Assembly: GCF_018260555.1 (NCBI RefSeq)
Contig: NZ_JAGLBB010000033.1
Location: 1-35,084, forward strand
From: Deinococcus sp.
Lineage (GTDB): Bacteria > Deinococcota > Deinococci > Deinococcales > Deinococcaceae
Direction: 5' to 3'
DNA length: 35,084 nt
The position numbers and the translations under genes were made by a program. Below are positions 16,010 through 28,722 of this stretch, in pieces. The notes beneath the pieces are model-generated. The model was not told the DNA's origin, made no database searches, and saw only the letters and a program-made list of their open reading frames with translations. How positions within the stretch are numbered: the stretch's first letter is position 1; the number at the start of each line of letters is the position of its first letter.

Positions 16010-16537
16010 TTACTTGACGGTGGCGCGCATGGCGCAGCTGCCTTCCTGACCGGCATTCAGGCGGGGGATGTTCCAGCGAACGCCCGTGTACTCGCTGGGT
16101 TTCACCTCGACTTTCTTCTGCACACTCTTGCCGTTCTCGGTCACAGTCACGGTTTTCATGAGGGGCGCGGCGGCGAAGGTCTTGCCGTCGGTGGTGTACT
16201 GCGTGATAACGCCGCCGACTGTGCAGGACGCCTGCTGGAACGTGGTGGCCGGGTCAACTTTCATGTTCAGGGCCATGTTGGTCAGGGTGCCCTTGCTGAC
16301 GTTCTTGAAGGTCTGCGTGAGGGCCAGCACGGAGCCGGGAATCACCTGCTTTTTGCTGGCGTCGGTCAGAACCTCGACTTTCTTGCCGTCGCGGGTTTCC
16401 TGCGTGACGACCAGGGTCGCGGCCGTCAGGGTCAGGGGGCTGGTCTGGCTGCCCTGGGCGTACGCTGCGGGCAACAGGGCCGCGCCGGTCAGGGCGGCGA
16501 TCAGGGTCATGCGGGCGGTGCGGGTGCGGGTGTTCAT
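16010..16537 (-). CDS. Exported protein with two conserved-looking cysteines, unknown function
   Basis: I do not recognise a named family. The 175-aa protein has a clear signal peptide (MNTRTRTAR, a hydrophobic stretch, then PAAYAQG), so the mature form begins near residue 28. The rest reads as beta-rich, with SVLALTQTFKNVSKGTLTNM resembling the bacterial Ig-like/DUF11 repeats that deal with NVS/NxG turns. Two cysteines (SCTVGG and SCAMRA) could form a disulfide in the periplasm or envelope. Start ATG has GGAGGT at good spacing. It stands alone, with hairpins and repeats on both sides. A small envelope-associated structural protein is the best guess. Confidence 0.65.
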   Translation of the reverse strand: MNTRTRTARMTLIAALTGAALLPAAYAQGSQTSPLTLTAATLVVTQETRDGKKVEVLTDASKKQVIPGSVLALTQTFKNVSKGTLTNMALNMKVDPATTFQQASCTVGGVITQYTTDGKTFAAAPLMKTVTVTENGKSVQKKVEVKPSEYTGVRWNIPRLNAGQEGSCAMRATVK

Positions 16538-16814
16538 GTCGTGACCTCCAGGTCAAGTAGGGTTGAGGTGGTGGTGGCCGCGCCAGGCGGCGACCAGGGA
16601 GTGCCCCTCATATGTACCGCGCAGTTTCATGAGCTGCGTGGGTCTACTGGGGGAAGTATACCCCCCGCCGCGCGCGTGCTGCGCGTCAGATTCATGTCAT
16701 ATGGAGTCTGGTGGAACAGGGGCTCCATCCGGGCGGACCCAGGGCCAGCAGGGCAGACTGTCGGGCCTGCGGTTGGAGACCCGGCATTCTTCCAGGTTGA
16801 GAAAGAAACAGAGG

Positions 16815-16914
16815 GCATTCCGTCTCAAATGGACTACTCTGCATACCGCGGAGGGGCGCCCGTTGTTCCTATTCGTACCCGCTCAGATTAATTCGGAACT
16901 ACGCTGAGTCAACG
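16815..16914 (+). repeat. Family-1 repeat, degenerate copy (tandem, first)
   Basis: It starts GCATTCCGTCTCAAATGGAC and contains ATACCGCGGAGGGGCG, GTTGTTCCTATTCG and CGCTCAGATTAATTCGGAAC. All are diverged versions of the family-1 order. The next copy starts with GGCATTCCATCTCATACGGA about 101 bases later, making a tandem pair. Confidence 0.65.
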
Positions 16915-17028
16915 GCATTCCATCTCATACGGACTGTGGCTCCATAACGCCCAATCCGTATGCTGTTCCCACTCGCATCCGCTCGGATTGATTCAGAACT
17001 GCACCGAATCAATCGGAATCCGTATCAG
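16915..17028 (+). repeat. Family-1 repeat, short form (tandem, second)
   Basis: It contains ATACGGACTGTGGCTCCATA, AATCCGTATGCTGTTCCC, CTCGCATCCGCTCGGATTGA and ends CGGAATCCGTATCAG. Its ends are inverted repeats of each other, and ATTGATT/GAATCAAT forms an inner stem. Confidence 0.8.
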
Positions 17029-17063
17029 CCCGCATCTGGAGCTTTCGGCGGGCCGTCGGTGGG

Positions 17064-18395
<1,332 letters not shown>

Positions 18396-18405
18396 GATAA
18401 CGCCC

Positions 18406-18411
18406 ATCATA
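18406..18411 (-). promoter_or_regulatory. -10 element (TATGAT) of glmM
   Basis: TATGAT ends 10 bases before the chosen ATG, which would give a leader of only a few bases. No Shine-Dalgarno is present. Confidence 0.5.
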
Positions 18412-18423
18412 CGCCCGGGAGTG

Positions 18424-18444
18424 GCGTGAGTACCTGACTCACGC
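18424..18444. promoter_or_regulatory. Dyad GCGTGAGT-ACCTG-ACTCACGC, candidate operator at glmM
   Basis: This is a perfect 8-bp inverted repeat with a 5-base spacer. It covers the position where the glmM -35 should be. It could equally form an RNA hairpin if transcribed. No regulator is identifiable. Confidence 0.4.
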
Positions 18445-18591
18445 GCGTTGCCGTCTGTTTCGATAACCGGGCCGGACCGGCAACTCCGCGCCCCGCAGGA
18501 CACAGCGCCACCCTCAGGGCATGGCGCCACATGAACGCGTGCTAAAGGATATGGGGGATTCCGGGCGCGCGGGTCACTCCGGCGGGACGGC

Positions 18592-18597
18592 TAGAGT
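18592..18597 (+). promoter_or_regulatory. -10 element (TAGAGT) of the HIT gene, leaderless
   Basis: TAGAGT is followed by AGAGTGC and ATG, a 7-base gap. There is no Shine-Dalgarno. Confidence 0.55.
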
Positions 18598-18604
18598 AGA
18601 GTGC

Positions 18605-18955
18605 ATGACGACCTCTCCCACCCTGTTCGAGCGGATCATTGCCCGCGAGATTCCCAGCGAGATCGTGTTCGAGGACGAGCACTACATTGCCATCCGCGAC
18701 ATCGCGCCCAAGGCGCCCATTCACCTGCTGGTCATCCCGAAGAAGGTCTCGGCGCGCTTGGATGACATCACGGACGCCGCCGAGATGGGCGAGTTGTGGC
18801 TGGCCGCCACGCGGGTGGCGCGTCAGCACGCGCAGGATTACCGCCTGGTCGCAAACTGTGGCCCCGGCGGCGGGCAGATGGTCTTTCACACGCACGTGCA
18901 CATCCTGGCCGGGTGGGAGAACGGCCCGGACAATGACACGGGCCCGGGTCAGTGA
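18605..18955 (+). CDS. HIT family hydrolase (HinT-like)
   Basis: This is a small (116 aa) histidine-triad nucleotide hydrolase, by family a purine nucleoside phosphoramidase. TLFERIIAREIPSEIVFEDE is the standard HinT opening, and HLLVIPKKV the central strand. The triad is His95, His97 and His99 in VFHTHVHILAGW; the third position, usually the nucleophile, is retained. It is cytoplasmic. The last bases form GTGA with the start of the downstream HAD gene, so the two are coupled. Its substrate in the cell is unknown. Confidence 0.92.
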   Translation: MTTSPTLFERIIAREIPSEIVFEDEHYIAIRDIAPKAPIHLLVIPKKVSARLDDITDAAEMGELWLAATRVARQHAQDYRLVANCGPGGGQMVFHTHVHILAGWENGPDNDTGPGQ

Positions 18956-19683
18956 CCGCACCCCCGGACGTGGCAACTGCCACGCTGACGGGCCCGACCC
19001 GGACCGGAACGTTCAGCGCGGTCCTGTTCGACCTGGACGGCGTGCTGGTGGACAGCGAGGCACTGGCCGCCGACGTGTGGCTGCGCACGCTGGCCGACCA
19101 CGGCCTGCCGCTGGCCCTGAACGACTTCGCTCATCTGGCGGTCGGGCAGACTTTCCCGAACGTCCTGCTGCGCCTGAGTGACCTGCACGGCTGGACGCCC
19201 ACCGACGCCTTTTTACCCACCCTGGAAGACCGCTTCAACGCGGCCTTCGGTTCCCTGGACGCCATCGAGGGCGCACACGCCACGCTTGAAGCCCTGCGGC
19301 GGGCGGGCGTGCCGTTCGCGGTGGGCAGCAACAGTGAACGCGGGCGGCTGCACATGAAACTCGCGTCGGCCGGACTGGCAGACCTGGTCGGCGCGCACGC
19401 CTACGACCCGTCGTGGGTGGGCGGGCGCGGCAAGCCCGAACCGGACCTGTACGCCTTTGCGGCCGCGCAGCTCGGCGCGGACATCACGCGCTGCGTGGTC
19501 GTCGAGGACAGCGTTCCCGGCGTCACGGCGGGCGTGCAGGCCGGGGCGACCGTGATCGGCCTGCTCGCCACCGGGCACGCCCACCCGGACGACGCCGCAC
19601 ACCTGCGCGCCGCCGGGGTGCGGCACGTGGTGACCTCACACATGCAGTTGCAACAGCTGCTCGGTCTCCCGACTTCTACCTGA
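18952..19683 (+). CDS. HAD-superfamily phosphatase/phosphomutase-like hydrolase
   Basis: This is a 243-aa haloacid-dehalogenase-like enzyme of the beta-phosphoglucomutase/phosphoglycolate-phosphatase branch. Motif I is FDLDGVLVDSE (nucleophile Asp27, acid Asp29), motif II VGSNS, motif III the Lys in GKPEPD, and motif IV VVEDSVPG. A helical cap lies between motifs I and II. The start is a GTG whose last bases overlap the HIT stop (GTGA). The 20 residues before motif I are low-complexity. The substrate is unknown; a sugar phosphate is likely from the branch. Confidence 0.88.
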   Translation: MTAPPDVATATLTGPTRTGTFSAVLFDLDGVLVDSEALAADVWLRTLADHGLPLALNDFAHLAVGQTFPNVLLRLSDLHGWTPTDAFLPTLEDRFNAAFGSLDAIEGAHATLEALRRAGVPFAVGSNSERGRLHMKLASAGLADLVGAHAYDPSWVGGRGKPEPDLYAFAAAQLGADITRCVVVEDSVPGVTAGVQAGATVIGLLATGHAHPDDAAHLRAAGVRHVVTSHMQLQQLLGLPTST

Positions 19684-19713
19684 CCGCCCGCCCAGCCTGA
19701 AGGCGCGCCCTCA

Positions 19714-19849
19714 TGATACGGACTGCGCTCCGTTCCGCCACAGTCGGGACGGCGCCGCCTGCGGCTTCACACCGCGAAGTCCGTCTATTGTTCCTACTCG
19801 CGTCCGCTCGGATTGATTCAGAACTGCACCGAATCCATCGGAATCCGCA
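19714..19849 (+). repeat. Family-1 repeat, long form, upstream of the antiporter gene
   Basis: In order: TGATACGGACTGCGCTCCGT, CCGCCACAGTCGG, CGCCGCCTGCGGCTTC, ACCGCGAAGTCCGTCTATTG, CTCGCGTCCGCTCGGATTGA, and AGAACTGCACCGAATCCATC, then GGAATCCG. This is one of the three most complete copies, with those at 24571 and 34885. It ends about 16 bases before the -10 of the next gene, so it forms the upstream flank of that promoter. Confidence 0.85.
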
Positions 19850-19864
19850 AGAGAGGTGCGCGCC

Positions 19865-19870
19865 TACACT
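19865..19870 (+). promoter_or_regulatory. -10 element (TACACT) of the antiporter gene, leaderless
   Basis: TACACT, then GCGGGC, then ATG: a 6-base gap. It is the same hexamer and near-identical spacing as ftsK and sdaAB. Confidence 0.6.
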
Positions 19871-19876
19871 GCGGGC

Positions 19877-21064
<1,188 letters not shown>

Positions 21065-21078
21065 GAGCTGGGAATCGG

Positions 21079-21120
21079 GAACCGCCGCCTGCGCACTGAA
21101 CGGAGGCAGCGGTTCTTCTG
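21079..21120 (+). terminator. Terminator of the antiporter gene
   Basis: GAACCGCCGCCT (21079-21090) pairs with AGGCAGCGGTTC (21104-21115) with one mismatch, followed by TTCTG. The hairpin is strong, with a short pyrimidine-rich tail. Confidence 0.65.
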
Positions 21121-21148
21121 CTGCTCTGTCCCTCGACAGCAAAGTCTA

Positions 21149-21165
21149 CATATGTTGTTAATATG
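21149..21165. promoter_or_regulatory. Dyad CATAT-N7-ATATG, likely PadR operator
   Basis: The inverted repeat ends 2 bases before the PadR ATG and overlaps an AT-rich stretch (TTAATAT) that must contain the -10. It also includes the perfect palindrome ACATATGT. PadR proteins usually repress their own operon at such AT-rich dyads; assignment to this PadR is inference from position. Confidence 0.5.
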
Positions 21166-21167
21166 CT

Positions 21168-21473
21168 ATGCCCCGCTCCCCCAACACCAGCCCGCACACG
21201 AGGGCCGTGCTGCACGCCCTTCAGCAGACCTACCCCGCCCATACCTACGGCTACGACCTGTCCAAGACCACCGCCCTGAAAAGCGGCACCCTCTACCCCA
21301 TCCTCCAGCGCCTGCACGAGCAGGGCCACCTGGACGCCCAGTGGGAACAGTCCCCCCACCCCGGCAAACCCCCCCGGCACATCTACCGCCTGACTCAAAG
21401 TGGCCTCCGGCTGGCCCGCGACCGCCACGAACCCACGCCCACCGCGCACGGCACGACCGGCGCCCTGACATGA
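21168..21473 (+). CDS. PadR family transcriptional regulator
   Basis: The 101-aa protein is almost only the PadR winged helix. YGYDLSKTTALKSGTLYPIL is the recognition segment, LQRLHEQGHLDAQWE the following helix, and PPRHIYRLTQSGLRLA the wing. The C-terminal dimer helix is short. The start codon lies 3 bases after TTAATATG, so the transcript is leaderless or nearly so. It is coupled (ATGA overlap) to a membrane protein gene, the usual arrangement in which PadR represses a small membrane-protein operon. The inducer is unknown. Confidence 0.88.
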   Translation: MPRSPNTSPHTRAVLHALQQTYPAHTYGYDLSKTTALKSGTLYPILQRLHEQGHLDAQWEQSPHPGKPPRHIYRLTQSGLRLARDRHEPTPTAHGTTGALT

Positions 21474-21940
21474 CCCCCGACGAGTGGAGGACCGCCATGC
21501 AGCACGAGGCCGACAGTGTGAACGACCGCCGGTGGGCCATGGAAACCCAACTGGCGGCGGGGCGGTTCGGGTGGCGCGCTGCGGGTCTGGCGGCGGCGGT
21601 GTTTGCCGCTCTGGGCGTGGGCGTGGTGCTGCTCAGCCAGTTCGTCTGGCATCACGACCTGCCGGCTGGGCTGTGGCTGGGCGAGATGATCGGGTCGGGC
21701 GTGGTGGGCGCACTGCTGGGCCTGCGCCGCGTGGGACCGCTGGAAGCCGGAGCGGGCGCGCTGGCCTTCCTGCCGGGCGCGTGGCTGGCGGTGCTGGCGC
21801 TACAGGCTGTTCTGGGCGACGCGGCCCCGCGTGACCCCGGGATGGGCGATCAGGGGGTAACGGTGCTGGCCGTGATCGCCTCGTGCGCAGCGGGGAGTGT
21901 CTGGCATCTGACGGCGCTGCGCCGTTCCGCCGCCCACTGA
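21470..21940 (+). CDS. PadR-linked membrane protein, unknown function
   Basis: The 156-aa protein has a soluble N-terminus (about 1-33, MTPDEWRTAMQHEADSVNDR) and about four hydrophobic segments: AAGLAAAVFAALGVGVVLL, a Gly-rich LGEMIGSGVVGALLGL, AGALAFLPGAWLAVLALQAV and VLAVIASCAAGSVWHL. No family is recognised. The start ATG overlaps the PadR stop, so its expression follows PadR, which probably represses both. PadR-linked membrane partners are often DUF1700-like sensors or transport accessories; whether this one is cannot be told. Confidence 0.7.
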   Translation: MTPDEWRTAMQHEADSVNDRRWAMETQLAAGRFGWRAAGLAAAVFAALGVGVVLLSQFVWHHDLPAGLWLGEMIGSGVVGALLGLRRVGPLEAGAGALAFLPGAWLAVLALQAVLGDAAPRDPGMGDQGVTVLAVIASCAAGSVWHLTALRRSAAH

Positions 21941-21953
21941 ACGCGCGACGACG

Positions 21954-21984
21954 GCGGGCCGACGCTCAGTTCACGTCGGCCCGC
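21954..21984. terminator. Bidirectional hairpin between converging genes
   Basis: GCGGGCCGACG (21954-21964) and CGTCGGCCCGC (21974-21984) form a perfect 11-bp stem with a 9-base loop. It lies between the PadR-linked gene and the end of sdaAA. The tails are not T-rich. Confidence 0.6.
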
Positions 21985-21994
21985 TGCTGTCCGC

Positions 21995-22882
21995 TTAGAC
22001 CATCGGCAGTTCGATCATGCCTCCCGGCTCCCCGTCCTTGCCTTCCATGCGGGCGGTGACGGCCAGACCGGTCGGCGTCTGGGCAAGGCCACCTTCGGCC
22101 GTTTCGCGCAGTGCGGCGGGCATCATGCGCCCCACGCTGGCCATCGCACCCAGAACCTCGTCGGGCGGAATGAAGGATTCCAGTTGCGCCAGCGCCAGCT
22201 GCGCGGCGCTCACCGCGTGCACGGCGTAGAAGGCGTTGCGGCTCACGCAGGGCACCTCCACGTACCCGCCCACCGGGTCGCAGACCAGACCGATGGTGTT
22301 CATCAGGGCCATGCTGGCGGCGTGCACGGCGGCGCGCGGTGTGCCGCCCATCAGTTCGACGATGGCGGCGGCGGCCATGGCAGCGCTGGAGCCGATCTCG
22401 GCCTGACAGCCGCCCGCAGCGCCGCTGATGAACATGCGCTTAGAGATGGCCTTGCCGATCCCGGCGGCGAGGATCATGGGACTGACCAGCCGCTCGTCCG
22501 GGATGCCGAGGTGGTCGGCCACACCGATCAGCGCGCCGGGAATGGTGCCGGCACTCCCGGCGGTGGGCGCCGCGACGATGCGGCCCATGCGGGCGTTCTC
22601 CTCGTTCACGGCCATGGCGTAGGCCTGCACGCGCCGCAGCAGGGGCGCGCCGAGGGCGTCCGGGGCGTCCCAGAGACCCTTGGCGTTCCAGCCGACCATG
22701 CCGGTAATGCTTTTAGCCTCACTGCTCAGACCGCGCTGGATGCTGTCGCGCATTTCGCGGATGCGGCGCAGCATCTCGGTGCGGATATCATCTGGGTGCA
22801 GGCCGGTTTCAGCGCAGTCCTGCGCCAGAATCCACTCGGAGGCGGGGGCGGGTGCGTTCAGGATGTCGTCGAGGGTGGTCAT
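21995..22882 (-). CDS. sdaAA: L-serine dehydratase, iron-sulfur type, alpha subunit
   Basis: This is the alpha subunit of the [4Fe-4S] L-serine ammonia-lyase that turns L-serine into pyruvate and ammonia. The 295-aa protein carries the cluster cysteines Cys159 (GGCQAEIGSS), Cys201 (LVCDPVGG) and Cys212 (VPCVSRN), and the APTAGSAGT substrate loop. An AAGGAA ribosome site precedes the ATG. It is the last gene on the strand carrying hutUGIH, 130 bases below hutH. It may be part of that transcript or use a weak TAGGAT -10 near 22933-22938. The beta subunit is not adjacent; it is at 29667, beyond the hut genes and their regulator. Confidence 0.93.
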   Translation of the reverse strand: MTTLDDILNAPAPASEWILAQDCAETGLHPDDIRTEMLRRIREMRDSIQRGLSSEAKSITGMVGWNAKGLWDAPDALGAPLLRRVQAYAMAVNEENARMGRIVAAPTAGSAGTIPGALIGVADHLGIPDERLVSPMILAAGIGKAISKRMFISGAAGGCQAEIGSSAAMAAAAIVELMGGTPRAAVHAASMALMNTIGLVCDPVGGYVEVPCVSRNAFYAVHAVSAAQLALAQLESFIPPDEVLGAMASVGRMMPAALRETAEGGLAQTPTGLAVTARMEGKDGEPGGMIELPMV

Positions 22883-23012
22883 GGGTTCCTTGGTTCAGGC
22901 GTGAGGGGCGGAGGCACGTGGAAGTGGACCCCATCCTAAGGCCGGACCTGTCTAGCCGAATCAGCAGCGCACAGGGTCGTCCGGGCCGCACGGACGGCCG
23001 ATACGGACTTCG

Positions 23013-24515
<1,503 letters not shown>

Positions 24516-24570
24516 AGAGGGCTCCTTCGGAGGGTTGATGGGTGATGGAGGATGGTTGATGGGAACGGCT

Positions 24571-24711
24571 CAGACGGATTCCGATTGATTTGGAACTGCA
24601 CCAAATCAATCCGAGCGGATGCGAGTAGGAACAACATATGGATTTCGCGGTACGGAGCCGCAGGCGGTGTCTTCCCGACTGTGGCGCAGTGGAGCGGAAT
24701 CCATATCAGAC
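24571..24711 (-). repeat. Family-1 repeat inside the hut operon, long form
   Basis: On the minus strand it reads GTCTGATATGGATTCCGCTC, CACAGTCGGGAAG, ACCGCCTGCGGCTCC, TCGCATCCGCTCGGATTGA and ends AATCAATCGGAATCCGTCTG. The hutI stop codon (TGA, 24706-24708) lies inside its CTGATA end. Inner ATTGATTTGG/CCAAATCAAT forms a strong stem, so in the hut mRNA the element would be a large hairpin between hutI and hutH. Confidence 0.85.
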
Positions 24712-25905
24712 GGGAGTTCCGCCGATGAACACGTTCCGTACCGGGTTTGCGCCGAGAGTGTAGGGCAGGTCGCGCCAGTCGGCGCTGTGCAGGGCGAGGA
24801 AGTGGGCGCGCTGGCCGGGCGCGAGGGCTCCCCGGTCACTCAGGCCAAGGGCGGCAGCGGCGTTCACGGTGCAGGCGGTCAGCGCCTCGGCAGGCGTCAG
24901 GCGGCACAGGCGCACGGCGAGGGCCAGCGCCAGCCCCGCACTGAACACGGGGGAGGAACCGGGGTTCAGGTCGGTGCCCACAGCGACGGCAGCGCCCGCG
25001 TCGATCAGGGCGCGGCCCGGCGCGGCGGGCAGGCCCAGGTGCAGCGTCACGCCGGGCAGGATGGTCGCCACGGTGTTCGACGCGGCCAGCGCGGCGATCT
25101 GCGCGGGGCCACTAGCCTCTAGGTGATCCACGCTGAGCGCGCCCAACTCGCACGCGAGTTCCGTGCCGCCGATGGCGTGGAACTGATCGGCGTGCAGCTT
25201 CGTCTGGAGGCCGTGTGCCTTCGCGGCCTGGAGGATGGCGCGTGTCTCCTCCACCGTGAACGCCTCGCGCTCGGTGAACACGTCCACGGCCGTCGCCAGT
25301 CCGTCGTGCGCAACGCCGGGAATGAGGTCGTGGCACACGGCCTGCACGTACTCGGCGCGGCTCTCGGTGGGCGGCACGTGAATCAGCAGGGTCGGCACGA
25401 GCTGAAATTCCGCCTGAAGGACGCGGACGGCCTGGAGCATCCGCCGTTCGGCGCCGAAGTCCAGGCCGTACCCGCTCTTGACCTCGGTGGTCGTCGCGCC
25501 GGAGTCCCGCAGCGCCCGCAGGCGGGGCCGGGCGAGCGCCACCAGTTCGTCCACGCCCGCCGCCCCGGTCGCCCGCATGGAGGAGCGGATGCCACCGCCG
25601 CGCGCCAGGATTTCCTCGTACGGGACGCCGGAAATGCGCGCCTCGAAGTCCGCGAGCCGTTCGCCGGCCCACACGGCGTGCGTGTGCGGGTCGGTCAGGC
25701 CGGGCACGACGGCCACGCCGCCCAGATCATGCTCTGGCACGTGGCGGGGAGCCTCGGCGCGCGGGCCGACCCAGCGGATCACGCCGTCCCGGACCAGCAG
25801 GGCGGCGTCGGGAATGACGGTCAGGTCGCGCATGGCCGCGCCGCGCTGCGCGCCCACCCCCGGCGTGACGAGCCCGCTGATGTTCGTGAACAGAGTTTGG
25901 GTCAT
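24706..25905 (-). CDS. hutI: Imidazolonepropionase
   Basis: HutI opens the imidazolone ring to give N-formimidoyl-L-glutamate, the third step. The 399-aa amidohydrolase has DPHTHAVWAG with the metal-binding His pair, LHADQFHAIGG, the SVDHLEASG segment, and GTDLNPGSSP with the catalytic Asp. KSGYGLDFGAERRML is a HutI marker. The ATG at 25905 overlaps the hutG stop (ATGA), so an earlier in-frame codon is not used. The stop codon falls in the end of a family-1 repeat, which suggests that the element inserted at or just before the gene's end. Confidence 0.95.
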   Translation of the reverse strand: MTQTLFTNISGLVTPGVGAQRGAAMRDLTVIPDAALLVRDGVIRWVGPRAEAPRHVPEHDLGGVAVVPGLTDPHTHAVWAGERLADFEARISGVPYEEILARGGGIRSSMRATGAAGVDELVALARPRLRALRDSGATTTEVKSGYGLDFGAERRMLQAVRVLQAEFQLVPTLLIHVPPTESRAEYVQAVCHDLIPGVAHDGLATAVDVFTEREAFTVEETRAILQAAKAHGLQTKLHADQFHAIGGTELACELGALSVDHLEASGPAQIAALAASNTVATILPGVTLHLGLPAAPGRALIDAGAAVAVGTDLNPGSSPVFSAGLALALAVRLCRLTPAEALTACTVNAAAALGLSDRGALAPGQRAHFLALHSADWRDLPYTLGANPVRNVFIGGTPV

Positions 25906-26836
25906 CGTGTCCACCCCGGCTGCGCGGAGCTGAATTCGTCCACGGCGCACAGCGTTTCCATGATCAGCCGCGCCATCAGGAGTTCACTGCGGCCGGTGGG
26001 GTCGAGGTTCGGGGCGAGTTCCACCACGTCCAGTCCGACGATGGTGTTGTGCCGCGCAGTTTCCGCCAGAATGCTCGCGCCCTGCGCGTACGTCAGGCCG
26101 TCCGGTTCGGGGCTGCTCGTGCCGGGAATCACACTGGGGTCGAAGCCGTCCACGTCCACGCTGAGGTACACGTTCTTTCCATGTGGCAGGCGGGCCAGCA
26201 CGCCCGGCAGGTCGCCTGCTACCTCCGTCATGGGGATCAGGGTGTGCCCACGGGCGCGCGCCGCCGCCACGGCTTCCGGGTCAAAACGCAGGCCGCGCAG
26301 GCCGATGGTCGTGATGTGCACGAGGTTCGGCAGCTCTTCGCACGCGCGGCGGAAGGGGCTGCTGTTGCTGTAGCGGGTGTCATTGCGGCTGTCTGTGAAA
26401 TCCAGGTGCGCGTCCAGCTGCACCACATGCAGGTCCGGCACGCCCGCGAAGGCCCGCAGGAGCGGGTACGTGACGCTGTGATCGCCGCCCAGGAAAACGG
26501 GAAGCCTGCAGCGGTCCCGCACGTGCTCCGCCGCTGCGCTGATCCGCCCCCGCGCCAGTTCCGGCTCCAGACTGGGCAACACCACGTCCCCCGCGTCCAC
26601 GAAGGTCACGCCCGCCAGCCTCGTCACGCCGTCCAACCCAGTAAAGGGCGGCACGCTCCGCAGGCTCGCCTCCCGCAGCGCACGCGGCGCAAAGCGGGCG
26701 CCGGGGCGGAAGCCCAGCGCAATATCGAAGGGAACGCCCAGCACGGCCACGTCTGCCGTCCAGTCCCCCTCGGGCTGAACCATCGGCGCGCGGGCGAAGG
26801 TGGGAATGCCGCCGTAAGGCAGGTGGGCAGGCTGGG

Positions 26837-26840
<4 letters not shown>
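25902..26840 (-). CDS. hutG: Ureohydrolase family, formimidoylglutamase
   Basis: This is an arginase-fold dimanganese hydrolase of 312 aa, placed as HutG by its position between hutU and hutI. It would cleave formimidoylglutamate to glutamate and formamide. The metal ligands are in FLGGDHSV, LDAHLDFTDS and SVDVDGFDPSVIPG. The PGTSSPEPDGLT loop is unlike arginase, and closer to guanidinobutyrase or formimidoylglutamase members. The start is a GTG overlapping the hutU stop (GTGA), and the end overlaps the hutI start. Sequence alone does not fix the substrate. Context makes HutG by far the likeliest. Confidence 0.87.
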
Positions 26841-28543
<1,703 letters not shown>

Positions 28544-28686
28544 GGGATTTCCTCCGGGGCGGTGCTGGAACGTGGCGGTGCTGATACGTGGCAGTACAGG
28601 GGGTGGGTGGCGTCTCCGTGCGGGGAAGGGCAGGCCTTTGGCGTTGTGGTCATCTTGCGGCTGTCTCTGTGGGGCGGCAAGACAGT

Positions 28687-28705
28687 TTTCCGGTGTGGCC
28701 GGAAA
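28687..28705. promoter_or_regulatory. Dyad TTTCCGG-TGTGG-CCGGAAA, likely IclR-type operator
   Basis: This is a perfect 7-bp inverted repeat in the hutU/IclR intergenic region. It overlaps the presumed -35 of the regulator gene and lies just upstream of a possible hutU -35. IclR-family operators often take the form of GGAAA/TTTCC arms. It is the natural site for control of hut and for autoregulation. Confidence 0.6.
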
Positions 28706-28722
28706 CGTGGCAGACTACGCGC

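Larger units (their letters stand above)
16538..17063. other. Intergenic region rich in family-1 repeat sequence
   Basis: The first 120 bases upstream of the exported-protein gene contain a TATACT -10 on the minus strand (16655-16660) inside GGGGGAAGTATACCCCCC. The -35 is poor and the leader would be about 110 bases. At 16695 TCATATGGAGTC resembles a repeat end. From 16815 to 17028 are two tandem family-1 copies, running up to the end of glmM. Confidence 0.5.

Noticed and set aside
17028..17053. GCCCGC...GCGGGC as glmM terminator
   Set aside because: Only 6 bp of stem, partly within the family-1 repeat end, and no T-tail on the glmM strand.
18396..18530. 45-residue N-terminal extension of GlmM
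   Set aside because: It covers the promoter and dyad and is not GlmM-like; the family starts at MSERKYFGTDG.
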